In this document: in pieces, positions 21,831 through 31,845 of the stretch
Layout: each line of letters begins with the position of its first letter
Position numbering within the stretch: the stretch's first letter is position 1
DNA from: Craspedostauros australis
Taxonomy: Eukaryota > Bacillariophyta > Bacillariophyceae > Mastogloiales > Achnanthaceae
Direction of reading: 5' to 3'
DNA length: 64,000 bases
Assembly (NCBI GenBank): GCA_026770025.1
Contig: JAMXDE010000032.1
Span: forward strand, 642,419 to 706,418
Made by a program: the position numbers and the translations under genes
The notes under the pieces: model-generated
Database searches by the model: none
What the model saw: the letters and a program-made list of their open reading frames with translations, nothing else
What the model was told of the DNA's origin: nothing

Positions 21831-21874
21831 GCACGGTTGTTGCACGGTTGTTGCACGGTTGTTGCACGGTTGTT
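21831..21874. repeat. Four perfect 11-bp tandem repeats (gcacggttgtt)
   Basis: The unit gcacggttgtt occurs four times without a mismatch at 21831, 21842, 21853 and 21864. It lies 117 bp upstream of the next gene's ATG in a 700-bp spacer that otherwise shows no gene. Confidence 0.9.
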
Positions 21875-21990
21875 GGAAGTGACCCTCTGTGTTGTGCCAC
21901 GATGGTCGCTGTCACTCTTCACACTTCAGCAAGAATCAATCGATCAATCATTCATCCGTAACTATCATAATCATAATCAGCATAGTAAGC

Positions 21991-24798
21991 ATGAACGTGA
22001 TCATGGATGCACCAATGAAGACAGCATCGCGAGTGTCGTTTGCTGTGTCGGAACAGGCAAGCTCCGTGCAATCCTTCATCCTCGAGCGCAGCGCTTCTTC
22101 CTTTCGTTTCAGCCGAACGGACAGTCACACCAGCAGCAAGAACAACAAGAACAACGACAACCATGTCCATGACATCAACAATCTACGGCCAGGCAGCCTC
22201 TACACCAGCAGCTACCGCAACAGCATCTACCGCAACATCAACCAAGAAGAACAAGACGAAGAAGAGCACGATGCCACCCTGAACGGCCGCTCGCCATCCT
22301 TCGCGCGCCGTCTGATGATGCACCAACAGCAGCACAACCAGCAGCAGCAGTCCTCCTCGTCGCTGCTCTCCTTGGCCGTGTCCCTGTCCACCGCATCCTC
22401 ATCGCTGGCATCCATCTACTCCCACCGCCCCAAACTGCGACGATCCGTCATGATCCCCTTCCCCCAGCCGCCGCGCCAACTGCAGGACATCATCTCCATG
22501 GACGACCTCCTCAGCAGCACCGCGTCGCGCGTGCGCGAGGCCTTGCACTCCTTGTGCAGCCACTGTCGCGGCAGCGGTCGCAGCAACCCCACACACGCCG
22601 CCGCCAACTGCGATGCCATGCACCGGGCCTGCGCGCACGACTTCATCGTCCTGGCCATGGTGCAGCATGCGTCCGACACGGTCGTGCAGTGCATGGGATT
22701 GGGGCTGCTGCAGAACATGGCGCATTACTTGCCGCCGGCGTGTCGGCCCGAGTTGGGACAGGACGGTGGTCTCGATTACATCGTCATGCTGCTCGAGATG
22801 CAGTGTCGGCGGTTTGCGGACAGCGATGATCATGAGATTCTCTGCTGCGAGAAGGTTCTCGTGCGCGCGTGCGGCGCGTTGGCGACGCTCACGACGGATT
22901 GTGCCGAGAACGTGACGACGCTCGTGGATGGCTTGAACGGCCTTCCCATCTTGGCCATGATCATGGTCAAGTGCGTCATGTCGTGCACCATCCAACAGCA
23001 CGTCGCGCATATCCTTTACAACGTCTGCAAGGCGTCGTGGCAGTATCGCCATCGATTGATCTTCCTGTGGCATTTCATTTCCGATGATGGCGATGCATTC
23101 AACGAAGGCGAGCACAACACGGATGTGCAGCGAGCGACGGTCCTCTTCGCTTGCTTGGAGAACTTCCACATCTTGGATGTTCTGGGTGACAGACTCTTCC
23201 TCTACTCGTCCAACCCCATCCTGCGCAAGAAGGCGCGCAGAGTCGAGGAGTACATCAAGGAATACACGGAGGCGTGGATCAGCAAGGTTCTGCGTGAGGA
23301 TCTCACTCTTCGCACCGCCTCTCTTGCGAGCGCATCCAGCAAACGCAGTTCTCGTCGTCGGCGTCGTCGCAGTCGGCAGCAGTCTCACCACGAAGGTTTC
23401 CGCATTGCCGAAGTCATCAACCTCGTTGGCAGACAGTGCCGCAGTTTCAAGACCAGCGAGATCTTCCTCCTGCAGGATGGCGTCACGCAGCTTTTGCACT
23501 TGATGCGTCGGTGCACGTCGTCCAAGCAAGAGCGCGATACGCAGAAGGCTCGCCGCAGCAATGCAACCCCATCGGGAGCAACACCATCAGCAGCAGCATC
23601 TGCCCTGCCACCGTTCCACAACATGCACACCATCTTCACTGCCACCATGTCCATGATGGGGACTTCTTCATCGTCCCAAGTCAATGCGGACACAACTCGG
23701 GATCCACAACCTCATGCGCAATCGCAGCTGCGACGTACCCTGTCACCCCAGCTGTCTTTGGCAGGGATCACTTCGCTTCTGTCAAGAGCTTCGTCCGGAA
23801 AGACTCCGACGTTGCAGCCGTCATCAAGCTCCACATCCACGTCCACATCCACATCTTCTTCATCGTCATCATCGTCGTCCGCGTCGGTAACACCGGTAGA
23901 CGCGCCATTGCCACCAGCCGCCTTGGAGGTGGCCATCGCGGGCACGTTCGCCTTGTACAAGATCTCCAATCACCGCGAATTCCAGAGCAAGTCCAGCAAC
24001 GACATCAAGAACCGCATCGGCGGCGACGTCATCCGCACGCTGCTGCTAATGATCGAGCGATTTCCCGATCAGTACGAGATCCACATGAACGCGTGGTTCA
24101 CCATCGCCAACCTCATCTGCGAGTGCAAGCGCAACGCCCACGTCCTCGTGCATCGCCTCAACGCCATCCCGCTTCTCATGAAGGGCATCGTCAAGTACAC
24201 GGCGCGCGTGCGGGCCAACTATCATGACAAGAAGAACCTCATGATGCGCACCATCATTGGCCAGGAACCATCTCCGATTCCGTTGGATGAGAACGAGGTG
24301 GCCGCCAAGATGAATGAAAGCCATGGATGCAACGCCCGCGCATCATCCTTCACCGACAGCAAGATGGCGGGCCACAGTCCAAGTCCTTCCCAACTCACCA
24401 AGGAAAATGTCAAGAGAGACGCATCCTCTCCATCGAGATCTCCCAGTGGCGGCGGCGGCGGCAGCAGCATCAGCTCCATGACGCGAAGCCACAGCAGCGG
24501 AAATCACGGCAGCCGCAAGGCCTCACCCGGCAGCGAGCTGTCCTCCTTCTCTTCCATGATCATGGCATCTCCGCTCCAAATCCAATCCATCGGATTCTGG
24601 ATCCTGAAGCACGTCTGTCAGTGGGATGAGTTCCAGACCACCATCCAGAAGACGGAAGGCGTCATGATGACGCTGTCCACCTTCCTCAAGATGGAGACGA
24701 AGGCCAACCAGCTGCATCGCGATGCACACTACGCGGTGGCCTTTGATGGATGCCGAAAGCTCATGGAGCAGTTGGGATATCTCGTTCTGATGGAGTAG
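21991..24798 (+). CDS. Armadillo/HEAT-like helical-repeat protein
   Basis: The 935-residue protein is read from the first ATG (21991). A Ser/Asn-rich, probably disordered N-terminus (to about 200) includes a DILDDL-like linker, IISMDDLLSS. Helical repeat segments follow: DFIVLAMVQHASDTVVQCMGLGLLQNM, VLVRACGALATLTTDC and QQHVAHILYNVCKA (about 240-390), then again at about 680-740 (LEVAIAGTFALYKISNH, MNAWFTIANLICECK), and at the C-terminus IQSIGFWILKHVC and HYAVAFDGCRKLMEQLG. These amphipathic helix pairs resemble armadillo-like folds, so a scaffold or protein-binding role is likely. A basic run KRSSRRRRRRSR (about 480) could be a nuclear signal. No specific family is recognised. Confidence 0.6.
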   Translation: MNVIMDAPMKTASRVSFAVSEQASSVQSFILERSASSFRFSRTDSHTSSKNNKNNDNHVHDINNLRPGSLYTSSYRNSIYRNINQEEQDEEEHDATLNGRSPSFARRLMMHQQQHNQQQQSSSSLLSLAVSLSTASSSLASIYSHRPKLRRSVMIPFPQPPRQLQDIISMDDLLSSTASRVREALHSLCSHCRGSGRSNPTHAAANCDAMHRACAHDFIVLAMVQHASDTVVQCMGLGLLQNMAHYLPPACRPELGQDGGLDYIVMLLEMQCRRFADSDDHEILCCEKVLVRACGALATLTTDCAENVTTLVDGLNGLPILAMIMVKCVMSCTIQQHVAHILYNVCKASWQYRHRLIFLWHFISDDGDAFNEGEHNTDVQRATVLFACLENFHILDVLGDRLFLYSSNPILRKKARRVEEYIKEYTEAWISKVLREDLTLRTASLASASSKRSSRRRRRRSRQQSHHEGFRIAEVINLVGRQCRSFKTSEIFLLQDGVTQLLHLMRRCTSSKQERDTQKARRSNATPSGATPSAAASALPPFHNMHTIFTATMSMMGTSSSSQVNADTTRDPQPHAQSQLRRTLSPQLSLAGITSLLSRASSGKTPTLQPSSSSTSTSTSTSSSSSSSSSASVTPVDAPLPPAALEVAIAGTFALYKISNHREFQSKSSNDIKNRIGGDVIRTLLLMIERFPDQYEIHMNAWFTIANLICECKRNAHVLVHRLNAIPLLMKGIVKYTARVRANYHDKKNLMMRTIIGQEPSPIPLDENEVAAKMNESHGCNARASSFTDSKMAGHSPSPSQLTKENVKRDASSPSRSPSGGGGGSSISSMTRSHSSGNHGSRKASPGSELSSFSSMIMASPLQIQSIGFWILKHVCQWDEFQTTIQKTEGVMMTLSTFLKMETKANQLHRDAHYAVAFDGCRKLMEQLGYLVLME

Positions 24799-25389
24799 CG
24801 AGTATGGTGCAGTGCGCAGCTCATGCATTGCGACCTGCAGATCGCATTTGATGCACCAACGGTAACAATAGTTGTAGAGTTTTGGCCCCTTGTTGCGACT
24901 GGTTTGCTTGCTTTTGGGAGAAGCGGCGATTGTATATTTATATCTATTTCGTGTTGTCTATCTTCGATCCGTCTTCTACGTCACAGCGCACGGATTCCAC
25001 GTCATGCAAAACCACTCACAACACAGCGAGTGAAATTGTCCTACAACATGTGACTCTTCCTCCGCAACTCAGCAAGGTGGCTGCGCAGCACACACCAGTA
25101 GTGCCACAACACTAGGAGGACGGTTGCAAGGTGCCTTGTACCATGCACTCTTTCCTCTGTGGGAGGGCCACAGTCATTCTACATTGTTGTACAAGCGACA
25201 ACTACAAGCAGCAGAGAAACAGGTGCAGCTCGTTCGAGATGCACAGCGTTTCATGTTTCACTTTGTGAGGAGAATCTTGTTGTCGTTGTGGAATGGATTC
25301 GCAATTCGGGACTCGCAAGTGATCTCGTTGTTGGGCACATTTGGTAGAATTGTGGCTAATCTCCACGTCCCCCAATAACCAATACTGGT
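24799..25389. other. Intergenic region at the edge of the repeat-rich half
   Basis: No gene is recognised. Weak similarity to 37860-38140 may extend the neighbouring repeat further left than annotated, but I could not align it convincingly. Confidence 0.35.
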
Positions 25390-26627
25390 CGAGAACACCA
25401 AACACAACACAACAACACGACAATGGAGAAACACAACAAAACTCCACAAACGCCGTCGAACGGCATCATCGACACTGCCACAACCAGCGGTCCAGTGCAA
25501 GATCTGAGCACATAGGCGGAACCGCCATGTAAATATTGGTGGATGAGCGAGAGGGGGATGCCATAGTGGTCGATTTGGGACCGTGGCAGGCCCACGCGCA
25601 AACAAGACAAATCGGAGGAAAATTTGCTCGTTGGATATGGTCTCTGACTGGAATGCACAGGCCATCCCAACGACCATGGATGGGCAAGACGCGTCCAGGA
25701 GGATACTATGAAGGTGACCACGAAGTTTGAGGCTCGAAGGTGGCCTGGAAGGTGGGGAGGGCAAGAAACAAGTGGAGGGCAAGAGTTTTTGGTGGGTGGC
25801 AGCGGACACATCACATGACTTCGCTGGTGATGGGTGCCAGGCACAAGTCACCCAAATCGCCAAGTCACCCATTCAAGATGTGTCCAGAATCAACTCAAGA
25901 TGACCATGGCAACGTATCCTGCGCGTATATTGGCTGGAAGAGGATGCAAGCTGGGAAGCACACAAAAGGGTCACTTTTGGTGATTGCAAAACAGTACGAT
26001 GGCATGATCATTCGGAGGTGAACCTTCCAAGGTATGAACGCCCCACTCATTATGAATGCATCATTGAGTCGCCAGGGAATGTGGGAACGCATGAGGGTCA
26101 TGTGGAGGGGCTGCAAGGGTCGTATCGACGAGACACGGATCCAAATACGAACGTCATCTGTATGGAAAACGTTTTTTTTCGAAATTGCTGCGTTTCAGTG
26201 CAGGGAGGCTTTGGGGTGTGCAATGCACATCGAACTTGGAGTGCTTCATGGAGTGGATATATGGGGGTATGCGGAGCCAATGTGGTGTGCAGATTGCGAA
26301 AATGCCAGGATGATGATGATGATGATGATCATGGGTGCTGAAAGGAGGGCAGCATGGCGGCATCCAGAGTTTTTGTTGTCATCCACCACCTGACGGACAG
26401 CAAGCCAAAATGATGTTAAAAATAAAGTTCATATAAATTTAACTTCGATATTCAGAATCAATGATAGACAGGTGTCCGAATGCACTATTTATTTTAAATT
26501 GTAAACGATGTGTTGTTGAGATATAGCATGATAAGCAGTTATTTGGATGGGTTTGGGTGTGCTCTGTTGTAGTCTACTTTAAGACGACTCGTCGCGCGCA
26601 AAACTCCACAACTAGCGTTATCGCTTA
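25390..26627. repeat. Decayed copy of the right end of the 5.3-kb TIR element
   Basis: This stretch aligns along its length with about 38146-39390. Shared landmarks include acacaacaacacgacaatgg, ccatgtaaatattggtggatg versus ccatataaatcttggtggatg, cccattcaagatgtgt, the AT-rich stretch with gatatagcat, and at the right end ctccacaactagcgttatcgctt versus ctctacaactagtgctatcgctt. Similarity is roughly 70-80% by eye with indels. The outermost part of the terminal repeat (gccgagtgagtgagg) is missing, so it is truncated. No coding capacity is evident. A GAT microsatellite lies at 26309-26329. Confidence 0.7.
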
Positions 26628-27139
26628 CTGGCTTGCTGCATTTTCCGTTCTCCGCAGGTAGCATGGCATGCGCAGCGTGGCAAAATGCCAACGCAGCATT
26701 CGCAGCCACACTTGTACTCGGAGTGATGCATGTATTAGTGTATTTGGTACTAGTGATTTTCTTTACGTGTAATATTGGCAAGACTGCAACGCAGCCTTTC
26801 TTTCGGAAGGGCCATGCATTGGTACTGACATGAGTATCGTCGCGGAACTCATCAGAACCACCAGATGTCCTGAAGGATGCATGTATGCACGGATGGATTG
26901 ATGCATAGATTGGAAACACCGAACCCCTTTTCAGTGTGCCCTTTGGTTGGCGTCGGGAATGAACGAGACCTTCGTGAGGCGTGCGGCATTTGCCGCGTTG
27001 GTACGGCTGCCTGGTTGTTGCTTCACGGCACGATACCCGCAATTCCCTCGTCGTTGATGTCATCTATCGAGATCGTTCAGGCTTCCTCTTGGTCCTCTTC
27101 GTCGAGGCGGTCGTTGTACGTGAGTTCCTTGGCTGTCTT

Positions 27140-30100
27140 CTATCGTGGGTAGGGTACGAAGAAGAGTTCAGCGTGCGCGCCATGTTTTGCGGTTTGATTA
27201 CGGCGCTTGGCCATTCCGTCCATCTGATTCTTCAGGATGATGGACTTGTCCACCACGAAAGGAACGTATGGAAAGTCTCCGCCGAAACCCCAAGCAACTG
27301 TGCTTTGCGTACCTGCAACGGTGTATATCAGGTCTCCGCCAAAGAGAGTATGCAGTCCGGGGTTCGCCACTGCGGAGGCATTTTTCTTGTAGTCCTTCAT
27401 GTCTGAGCTTGTATCCTCGCCATGATCTTTGGCTTGGATACAGATTGTTCGCAATTTGTAGATCTTCTTACGTGTCGTGGCGTCCGTCTCCTCTGTAAGG
27501 AAGGTGACGTAGGCATCTGCGAACTCACTGCTACCTTCTGCAACGTGGATGAGTGGCAGGTTGAAGAAAATTTCCACGACGTCCACGGTTGTGCCTTGAG
27601 ATGGGTTGGCGGGGGCGGGAGTGGATGTGGCCGGTTTCGCGTTGTTGGCGGGTGGGCTGCGAGATGTATTGGTGGAGCCGCTGATACCCAGCACGGCCAT
27701 GTCGTCGCTGAGACTAGTCTCCGTGGTGGGTTGCTGGTCGTGGAATTGTTCTTTGACCTTCCAGAGCCACACGAGCTTGTGGAGTAGGTCGTGATCGACG
27801 AAGATTGAGTAACAGTCGTTCAACCACGATGAGACCTCTTCGTCAGAACAATCCGCCAGCGAACGCGAACCCAATCCTCTGTTTTCCGTTGGGAAAGTCA
27901 CCCACATATTGCGAAATACAGGATTCAAGGCTTTTACAGTAGCATCCTTCACGCGGCCCGCGGCTTTCTCAGCAGCAAGAGCATCTTTGGCGCGCTGCAA
28001 GGCTTCTTTAGTAGAATCCATGATGCGCTGCTTGTCCATGCCGCTCTCGACGCAAGTCATCATCGACTTGTGGAAGTACACCCGAGAAATTCCGAGATCC
28101 CCTGGAAGCTGTGCCGGGTGGGTACCCTTGAGAGACCAAAAGAGATGGCCGGGGCCGTCTTCCACAGATTTCTCTCCACCGATCGTTTTGCATGTGTAGT
28201 GGGTTGGCTGGGTGTCATCCGGGTGTGGTTTGATTTTCATCCCGACCTTGCTCAGAGCAGCAATGATGTCTGCTTCCTGCTGCTGAATCGTGTCAGAATT
28301 GGGACCATTGGCGGGAGCAGCAACGACGCGCCCGTGTGTATCCTTCTTCACGACGGAGGACGCAGCGATGGCGGCCCCGGCCAGCAACGCAGTGAGAGTC
28401 TCAAAGCTGGTCGAGGTTGTTCCGAGAAACGATTTCTCAGCCGCAGTTGCTTCACCGCCTTGGATGAGCCAAAGGCAAAGGAGCTGCATGGCACCGGTGA
28501 GCGCGAATGGACTTGCCTGCGGCTTGCTCTCATCCTCAACCGTGAGTGGCCTTGCGGTGACTAAGCCATAATCGACGACCAACCGACGCATGATGGAACC
28601 GCCCAGGTCACCCTTGAAGCGTTGGAAGGTGATCCCGTAGTCCATGTTGTTCAGTTGAGTATCGGTGAGCGGTTTGCTGAAAGCTTCATTCTGTTGGAAA
28701 AGAAGAGCCGCCAAAGCCCGGGATGCTGTGAGCCGCGCAAGGTACGGATTGTGCACCAGAGCTTTCATGCCATTGCTTTCCATGAAGATGGCGAAGGTTT
28801 TGGAAAGGATGGCATTCTGCTCGTATTCATTCTCACTTGACTTCTTTCGCTGGCCACGGTTGATGTTTTCTTGACTTGTTGACACCCGCATGTAGATTGA
28901 GATCATCCGCGCGTTGGAATCAACGATGGCCTTGAGAAGAGGGGAATGCTCAAGCTGTGCGTACTCTGGTATGATGGTATTCGTGACATCTTCCACGTAT
29001 TCGCGGCGAAGAACGTGGTAGACGTGTGCGACATTCTCCTTTGCAGAAATCTTGCGGTGATCGAAGTTCTTGTGGTTTGATCCCACCCGTGCTTGGTCGG
29101 CACCGGTGCCTGCCACAGAGAATAGGACTTCGATGTCAATGTGCTTGAGAAAACGGGGGAGTTTGTTTGCATTTGAGGAGCCTTGTGGTGCTCCCGCTGC
29201 AAAGGGATTGACTTGCTTCATGGCCTCTCCGGCGCACATGTGCAGGATGAACTTCCCCAGATCCGTTCCAAAGTCTTTGTGGCTGTCGATGATAGCCCGG
29301 ACGAAATTTGGGGACTTGCTTGCTTCGTCAATCCCAACGACGATGAAAAGTGTGGTCTTCTTTTGCATATCCTTATCCAACGCTTTGAGAAAGTTGGCAA
29401 GCCTGCCGAGACTTTTTTTGTCTCGCGTGAGGACCGATTCGACTTCACCCTTGAGTCGCGCCCAGGATTGGCCCCTTCGGTCTCTCTTGACCTCACGAAC
29501 ATCCGGTGAATCGAGAAGTTTCACATCGTCGGTGTCGAGCATGATGGTGAACAGAGCGTCTCTGGTGAATGCGCTCGCCGCAAGCTCCACGGTCTTGCCG
29601 CTACCACTCTCTTCGTAGTACACATGAACCAGCTTGTGCGTGCGGATGTCTGGTGGGGTGGGCGCCGCAATGAAGACTGTTTCGGGGGCCATTTCGCTAT
29701 TGCCTCCATGTCGAAAGTTGGACTTGCCGATGTAGTGTGCGTGGCCAGTAGCTTCATCGCTGATGGTGTGCGAGGTGTACTGTAGACCACGAAAGCCATT
29801 GGGGTCTTTACCGCGGATCTTCGCCAACAGCTTGAGAACTGATCGGCGTGGGTTCTTAGGATCGGCGAGTGTGTGATCGTCGTTGGGTTTCCACAAAGCG
29901 TTGCGGATGCACTCGGGGATTTCTTGATGGAGAAGCCGAGATGAGAGCCATTGTTTGGTCAAGATTGGAGGAAGCTCGTTGACGGATGAAAGGAGGTCTT
30001 CCAAACTTTGGATGTCGCCACTCTTGTCGACCTGCTCAAGAATGCTACTCCTCCAAAATGCTTCTCCCGAAAGTTGGTATTTCACTTCAACGTCTGTTGG

Positions 30101-30301
30101 GGGCTTGTCTCCCTTTCGCAGGTGTTTTACGATGTTTTCCTCCAGACGTTGCTTCAATTCTTTGGGTACTTCGCTCCACTCGCCGGCCCAGAAGAGCACA
30201 TTGCCGAAGACTGAGTCAAGATCGATAGGTGTTGCTTGATCATCTTCAGCCGTTGGCGCTTGAGTGCCGTCGAGTGTCGTCAGCAGTGACGTGTTGTTCA
30301 T
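27140..30301 (-). CDS. Crinkler/RHS-like P-loop ATPase with a restriction-endonuclease-like C-terminus
   Basis: A complete 1053-residue frame, ATG (30299-30301) to TAG. Walker A is visible at 228-237 (YYEESGSGKT, Lys236) and Walker B at about 319-327 (FIVVGIDEA, Asp325-Glu326), as in the NTPase of Crinkler and trypanosome retrotransposon-hot-spot proteins. The segment FSVAGTGAD fits the sensor region. Near the C-terminus ICIQAKDHG (Gln956, Lys958) matches the Q/ExK half of PD-(D/E)xK nuclease folds reported for this superclass. The N-terminus lacks the LxLFLAK signal of oomycete effectors and has no signal peptide. Such proteins are proposed effectors or genome-conflict factors. It sits alone between repeats. 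Confidence 0.65.
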   Translation of the reverse strand: MNNTSLLTTLDGTQAPTAEDDQATPIDLDSVFGNVLFWAGEWSEVPKELKQRLEENIVKHLRKGDKPPTDVEVKYQLSGEAFWRSSILEQVDKSGDIQSLEDLLSSVNELPPILTKQWLSSRLLHQEIPECIRNALWKPNDDHTLADPKNPRRSVLKLLAKIRGKDPNGFRGLQYTSHTISDEATGHAHYIGKSNFRHGGNSEMAPETVFIAAPTPPDIRTHKLVHVYYEESGSGKTVELAASAFTRDALFTIMLDTDDVKLLDSPDVREVKRDRRGQSWARLKGEVESVLTRDKKSLGRLANFLKALDKDMQKKTTLFIVVGIDEASKSPNFVRAIIDSHKDFGTDLGKFILHMCAGEAMKQVNPFAAGAPQGSSNANKLPRFLKHIDIEVLFSVAGTGADQARVGSNHKNFDHRKISAKENVAHVYHVLRREYVEDVTNTIIPEYAQLEHSPLLKAIVDSNARMISIYMRVSTSQENINRGQRKKSSENEYEQNAILSKTFAIFMESNGMKALVHNPYLARLTASRALAALLFQQNEAFSKPLTDTQLNNMDYGITFQRFKGDLGGSIMRRLVVDYGLVTARPLTVEDESKPQASPFALTGAMQLLCLWLIQGGEATAAEKSFLGTTSTSFETLTALLAGAAIAASSVVKKDTHGRVVAAPANGPNSDTIQQQEADIIAALSKVGMKIKPHPDDTQPTHYTCKTIGGEKSVEDGPGHLFWSLKGTHPAQLPGDLGISRVYFHKSMMTCVESGMDKQRIMDSTKEALQRAKDALAAEKAAGRVKDATVKALNPVFRNMWVTFPTENRGLGSRSLADCSDEEVSSWLNDCYSIFVDHDLLHKLVWLWKVKEQFHDQQPTTETSLSDDMAVLGISGSTNTSRSPPANNAKPATSTPAPANPSQGTTVDVVEIFFNLPLIHVAEGSSEFADAYVTFLTEETDATTRKKIYKLRTICIQAKDHGEDTSSDMKDYKKNASAVANPGLHTLFGGDLIYTVAGTQSTVAWGFGGDFPYVPFVVDKSIILKNQMDGMAKRRNQTAKHGAHAELFFVPYPR

Positions 30302-31215
30302 CTTGCTGTTGACAGCCGTTCGGCAGAAGTGATTGGAGGCGAAAGGGCGACAGCAACAAGAAACCGTGGAGTTCTGATGTTGGTGTGAGTGATATTATGA
30401 GTGTTGGTGTCATCAATAGCGACGACAATGTTTGATTCTGCTCACCTGGTCTTGTCTTGTTCTGCCTTCGTGAGAACTGTAGCCAGGCTCCGTTCAGCTT
30501 TGATTCCTTCGGTTGCCTTCGAACCGCCTTAGATCGTATGCTGTCGTATGCTATCGTGTGCTATCTAGTCGTACAGTGGCAGCGGCAGCGGTGCTTTTCG
30601 CTTCCTGCGATGAATCAGCGTATCTGTGTGTGGTTTCTCCACTGCTCCACCAGTAACTCCTCGACCTACCAATACCAACACCACTACGGGGACTGCAGGG
30701 TCTGGAGAAGGCGTGGGTGGTTCTGAAGGTTGAGTGCTGTGGGTAGTCGATGTCGGTGTCGATGACGATGTCGGTGCGGATGATAGTGATGATGATGGCT
30801 GCGCTGTCTTGGATGTGCTCTCTTGGATGTGTTTGCGAGTGTGGAGCGAGGAAAGTCTCGAGAGCGGCTGACTGGCACACTGGAACGTTCACACCAACGG
30901 CTTGTTGTTCTTGGTCTCCTCAACTTCGTGTCTGTTCGAATCTGTTTGTGCGTCTTTGTGCTGTGCCACCCGCACAGACCAGATTCGCGCAACACTCAGG
31001 TTTTGTTGCGCTGTCTTCTGATTCGGTGGCGTCTTCCCCCTTGTTGTTGTGGTGGTGGCAATTCTTGCCATTTCCGGCGGCGCGGGTTTCGGGTTTCGAA
31101 GCGCTTTGATGCGAACAGAAGCCCACGCACAACGATCGTCATTCCGTGTGCCGCCAGAACAAGTTTTGAGGTTGGCTGTGTCACAGTCTGGCCTTTGTCC
31201 GTCTGCGAGGACACA
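30302..31215. other. Upstream region of the Crinkler-like gene
   Basis: No gene is recognised. The stretch is T- and G-rich, with short imperfect GATGTCGGTG repeats at 30745-30790. It should contain the promoter of the Crinkler-like gene. Confidence 0.4.
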
Positions 31216-31241
31216 CGTCACACATTTGTAAATGTGTGACG
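31216..31241. repeat. 26-bp palindrome (12-bp arms)
   Basis: Arms CGTCACACATTT (31216-31227) and AAATGTGTGACG (31230-31241) are perfect reverse complements around GT. It marks the left edge of the inverted-repeat nest. Confidence 0.85.
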
Positions 31242-31297
31242 AGTGTTGGGATCATTTGGGTCGTACCGTCTGGCGATCGACCGGTGCGTGTGCAGAT

Positions 31298-31446
31298 TTA
31301 GTGCCAATTCCCGAATCTGGCCGAATCCGAACAATGAGTGTCGATGGACAGACGATACCGCACAAACCACGTGTAGGATCCACGTTGAGCAAATGACCGC
31401 TCCGCACAGTCATAAATTTTCAGAACAGACAGGTTTCACCCCCCAA
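31298..31446 (+). repeat. Left arm of a 149-bp inverted repeat
   Basis: Starts ttagtgccaattcccgaatc and is the reverse complement of 33748-33895 with about 10% mismatches. The homology resumes after an inserted MITE at 31776-31798 (gagacttcctgaaacccg) and matches 33725-33745. Confidence 0.8.
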
Positions 31447-31447
31447 C

Positions 31448-31773
31448 ACCTCCGGTCACGTGAAAAACCTGCACAGTGCGGTCATCTGGTCTTGTCCAAT
31501 AGGACCCATGTGAGTGAGTCGACCAACCGTTTGAAATAGACCTCCAAACTTTATCTCTCCTACATCCAAACCAAGCGCATATTCACATCCTTGTAGATCT
31601 AATACAAATAAAAAACAGATCGATTTTTGATGTATATCCTATTTTAAGTTTTATGGACCGATGGATATGCGCAATTTTCGATCTCTTTCAGGTTTCAGCC
31701 TCTTGCTTCCGACTACATCGATCCAATTTAACCCTTTGCTGTTCTTGTGCAGGTTTTTCACGTGACCGGAGGT
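31448..31773. mobile_element. 326-bp MITE with perfect 28-bp terminal inverted repeats
   Basis: The ends 31448-31475 (acctccggtcacgtgaaaaa...) and 31746-31773 are perfect reverse complements over 28 bp. The other arm of the surrounding inverted repeat, at 33745-33748, shows the same flanks joined without the insert, an empty site. There is no coding capacity. Junctions are consistent with a TA-type target with 1-3 changed bases. Internal sequence (gtgagtcgaccaac, attttaagttttatgg) recurs at 33905-34052. Confidence 0.8.
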
Positions 31774-31845
31774 ATTAGAGACTTCCTGAAACCCGAAACC
31801 AGTTTCCCGAAACGACACGCACTGTGACTATCAATAACGTCTACA

